5,704 nt of DNA from contig JAJFFI010000200.1 of the NCBI GenBank assembly GCA_021776755.1, positions 1-5,704 of the forward strand. The letters run 5' to 3'. Numbering within the stretch: the first letter of the stretch is position 1; each line of letters begins with the position of its first letter. A program made the position numbers and the translations under genes. Below the pieces are notes generated by a model. That model worked only from the letters and a program-made list of their open reading frames with translations. It did no database searches and was not told the DNA's origin. This document shows positions 5,639 through 5,704 of this stretch, one piece after another. This DNA is from Alphaproteobacteria bacterium. Lineage in GTDB: Bacteria; Pseudomonadota; Alphaproteobacteria; JAJFFI01.

Positions 5639-5704
5639 TTACTTCTTTTTCGCCACCGGCTTTTTCGGTTTGGCGGTTTTCGATTTCGCGGCTGAACGGG
5701 GCGA
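5639..5704 (-). CDS. Lysine-rich C-terminal tail of an unidentified protein (partial)
   Basis: Read from the right edge on the minus strand, one frame is open for 21 codons and ends in TAA at 5641-5639. The peptide is almost entirely Lys, Ala, Pro, Ser and Thr and ends PKKPVAKKK. Such Lys/Ala/Pro tails are typical of bacterial nucleic-acid-binding proteins (for example the ends of some topoisomerases and histone-like proteins), but the folded part lies outside the window and I cannot name it. The opposite strand offers only a TTG with no ribosome site. The gene converges on imuA. Confidence 0.5.
   Translation of the reverse strand, partial: SPRSAAKSKTAKPKKPVAKKK

Noticed and set aside
1..5704. 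CRISPR arrays, tRNA or rRNA genes, insertion sequences, phage genes
   Set aside because: No spaced direct repeats, clover-leaf sequences, transposase motifs or terminal inverted repeats were seen.

Overview
The window is GC-rich, densely packed chromosomal DNA that reads as an alphaproteobacterium, possibly of the Rhodospirillales type. Three independent signals support this: a perfect and a near-perfect CtrA-type box (TTAA-N7-TTAAC), an alphaproteobacterial LexA box (GAAC-N7-GAAC), and an ImuA-family gene directly behind the LexA box. No tRNA, rRNA, CRISPR array, insertion sequence or phage gene is visible, and no gene looks frameshifted.

Layout from left to right. Bases 2-67 are probably the last codons of an unidentified plus-strand gene. 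A CtrA-like box (93-108) lies upstream of a CheR-type chemotaxis methyltransferase (211-1050). It is followed by a CheY-like single-domain response regulator with a basic tail (1170-1715), which may have its own sigma-54-like promoter. A minus-strand block then converges on the regulator, and the two stop codons share the four bases CTAA. Read in its own direction, this block is a GGDEF diguanylate cyclase (4598-3543), the methionine-salvage isomerase MtnA (3456-2347) and a TetR-type regulator (2347-1712) whose start overlaps the mtnA stop as TGATG. The 218-base region 4599-4816 is a divergent control region: a perfect CtrA box faces the cyclase, and a promoter with a LexA box over its -10 faces imuA (4817-5614). 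At the right edge, a lysine-rich C-terminal tail of another minus-strand gene converges on imuA.

Functionally the window combines signalling and motility genes (CheR, receiver protein, cyclic-di-GMP synthesis) with methionine salvage and SOS mutagenesis. The most informative non-coding result is that two signalling genes, cheR and the cyclase, each carry a CtrA-type site, while imuA carries a separate SOS site. This suggests that CtrA coordinates chemotaxis adaptation and cyclic-di-GMP here. I see no wholly new system. The points most worth following are the regulatory sites, the altered inhibitory site of the cyclase, the imuA gene without an adjacent imuB, and the coupling of a TetR regulator to mtnA.
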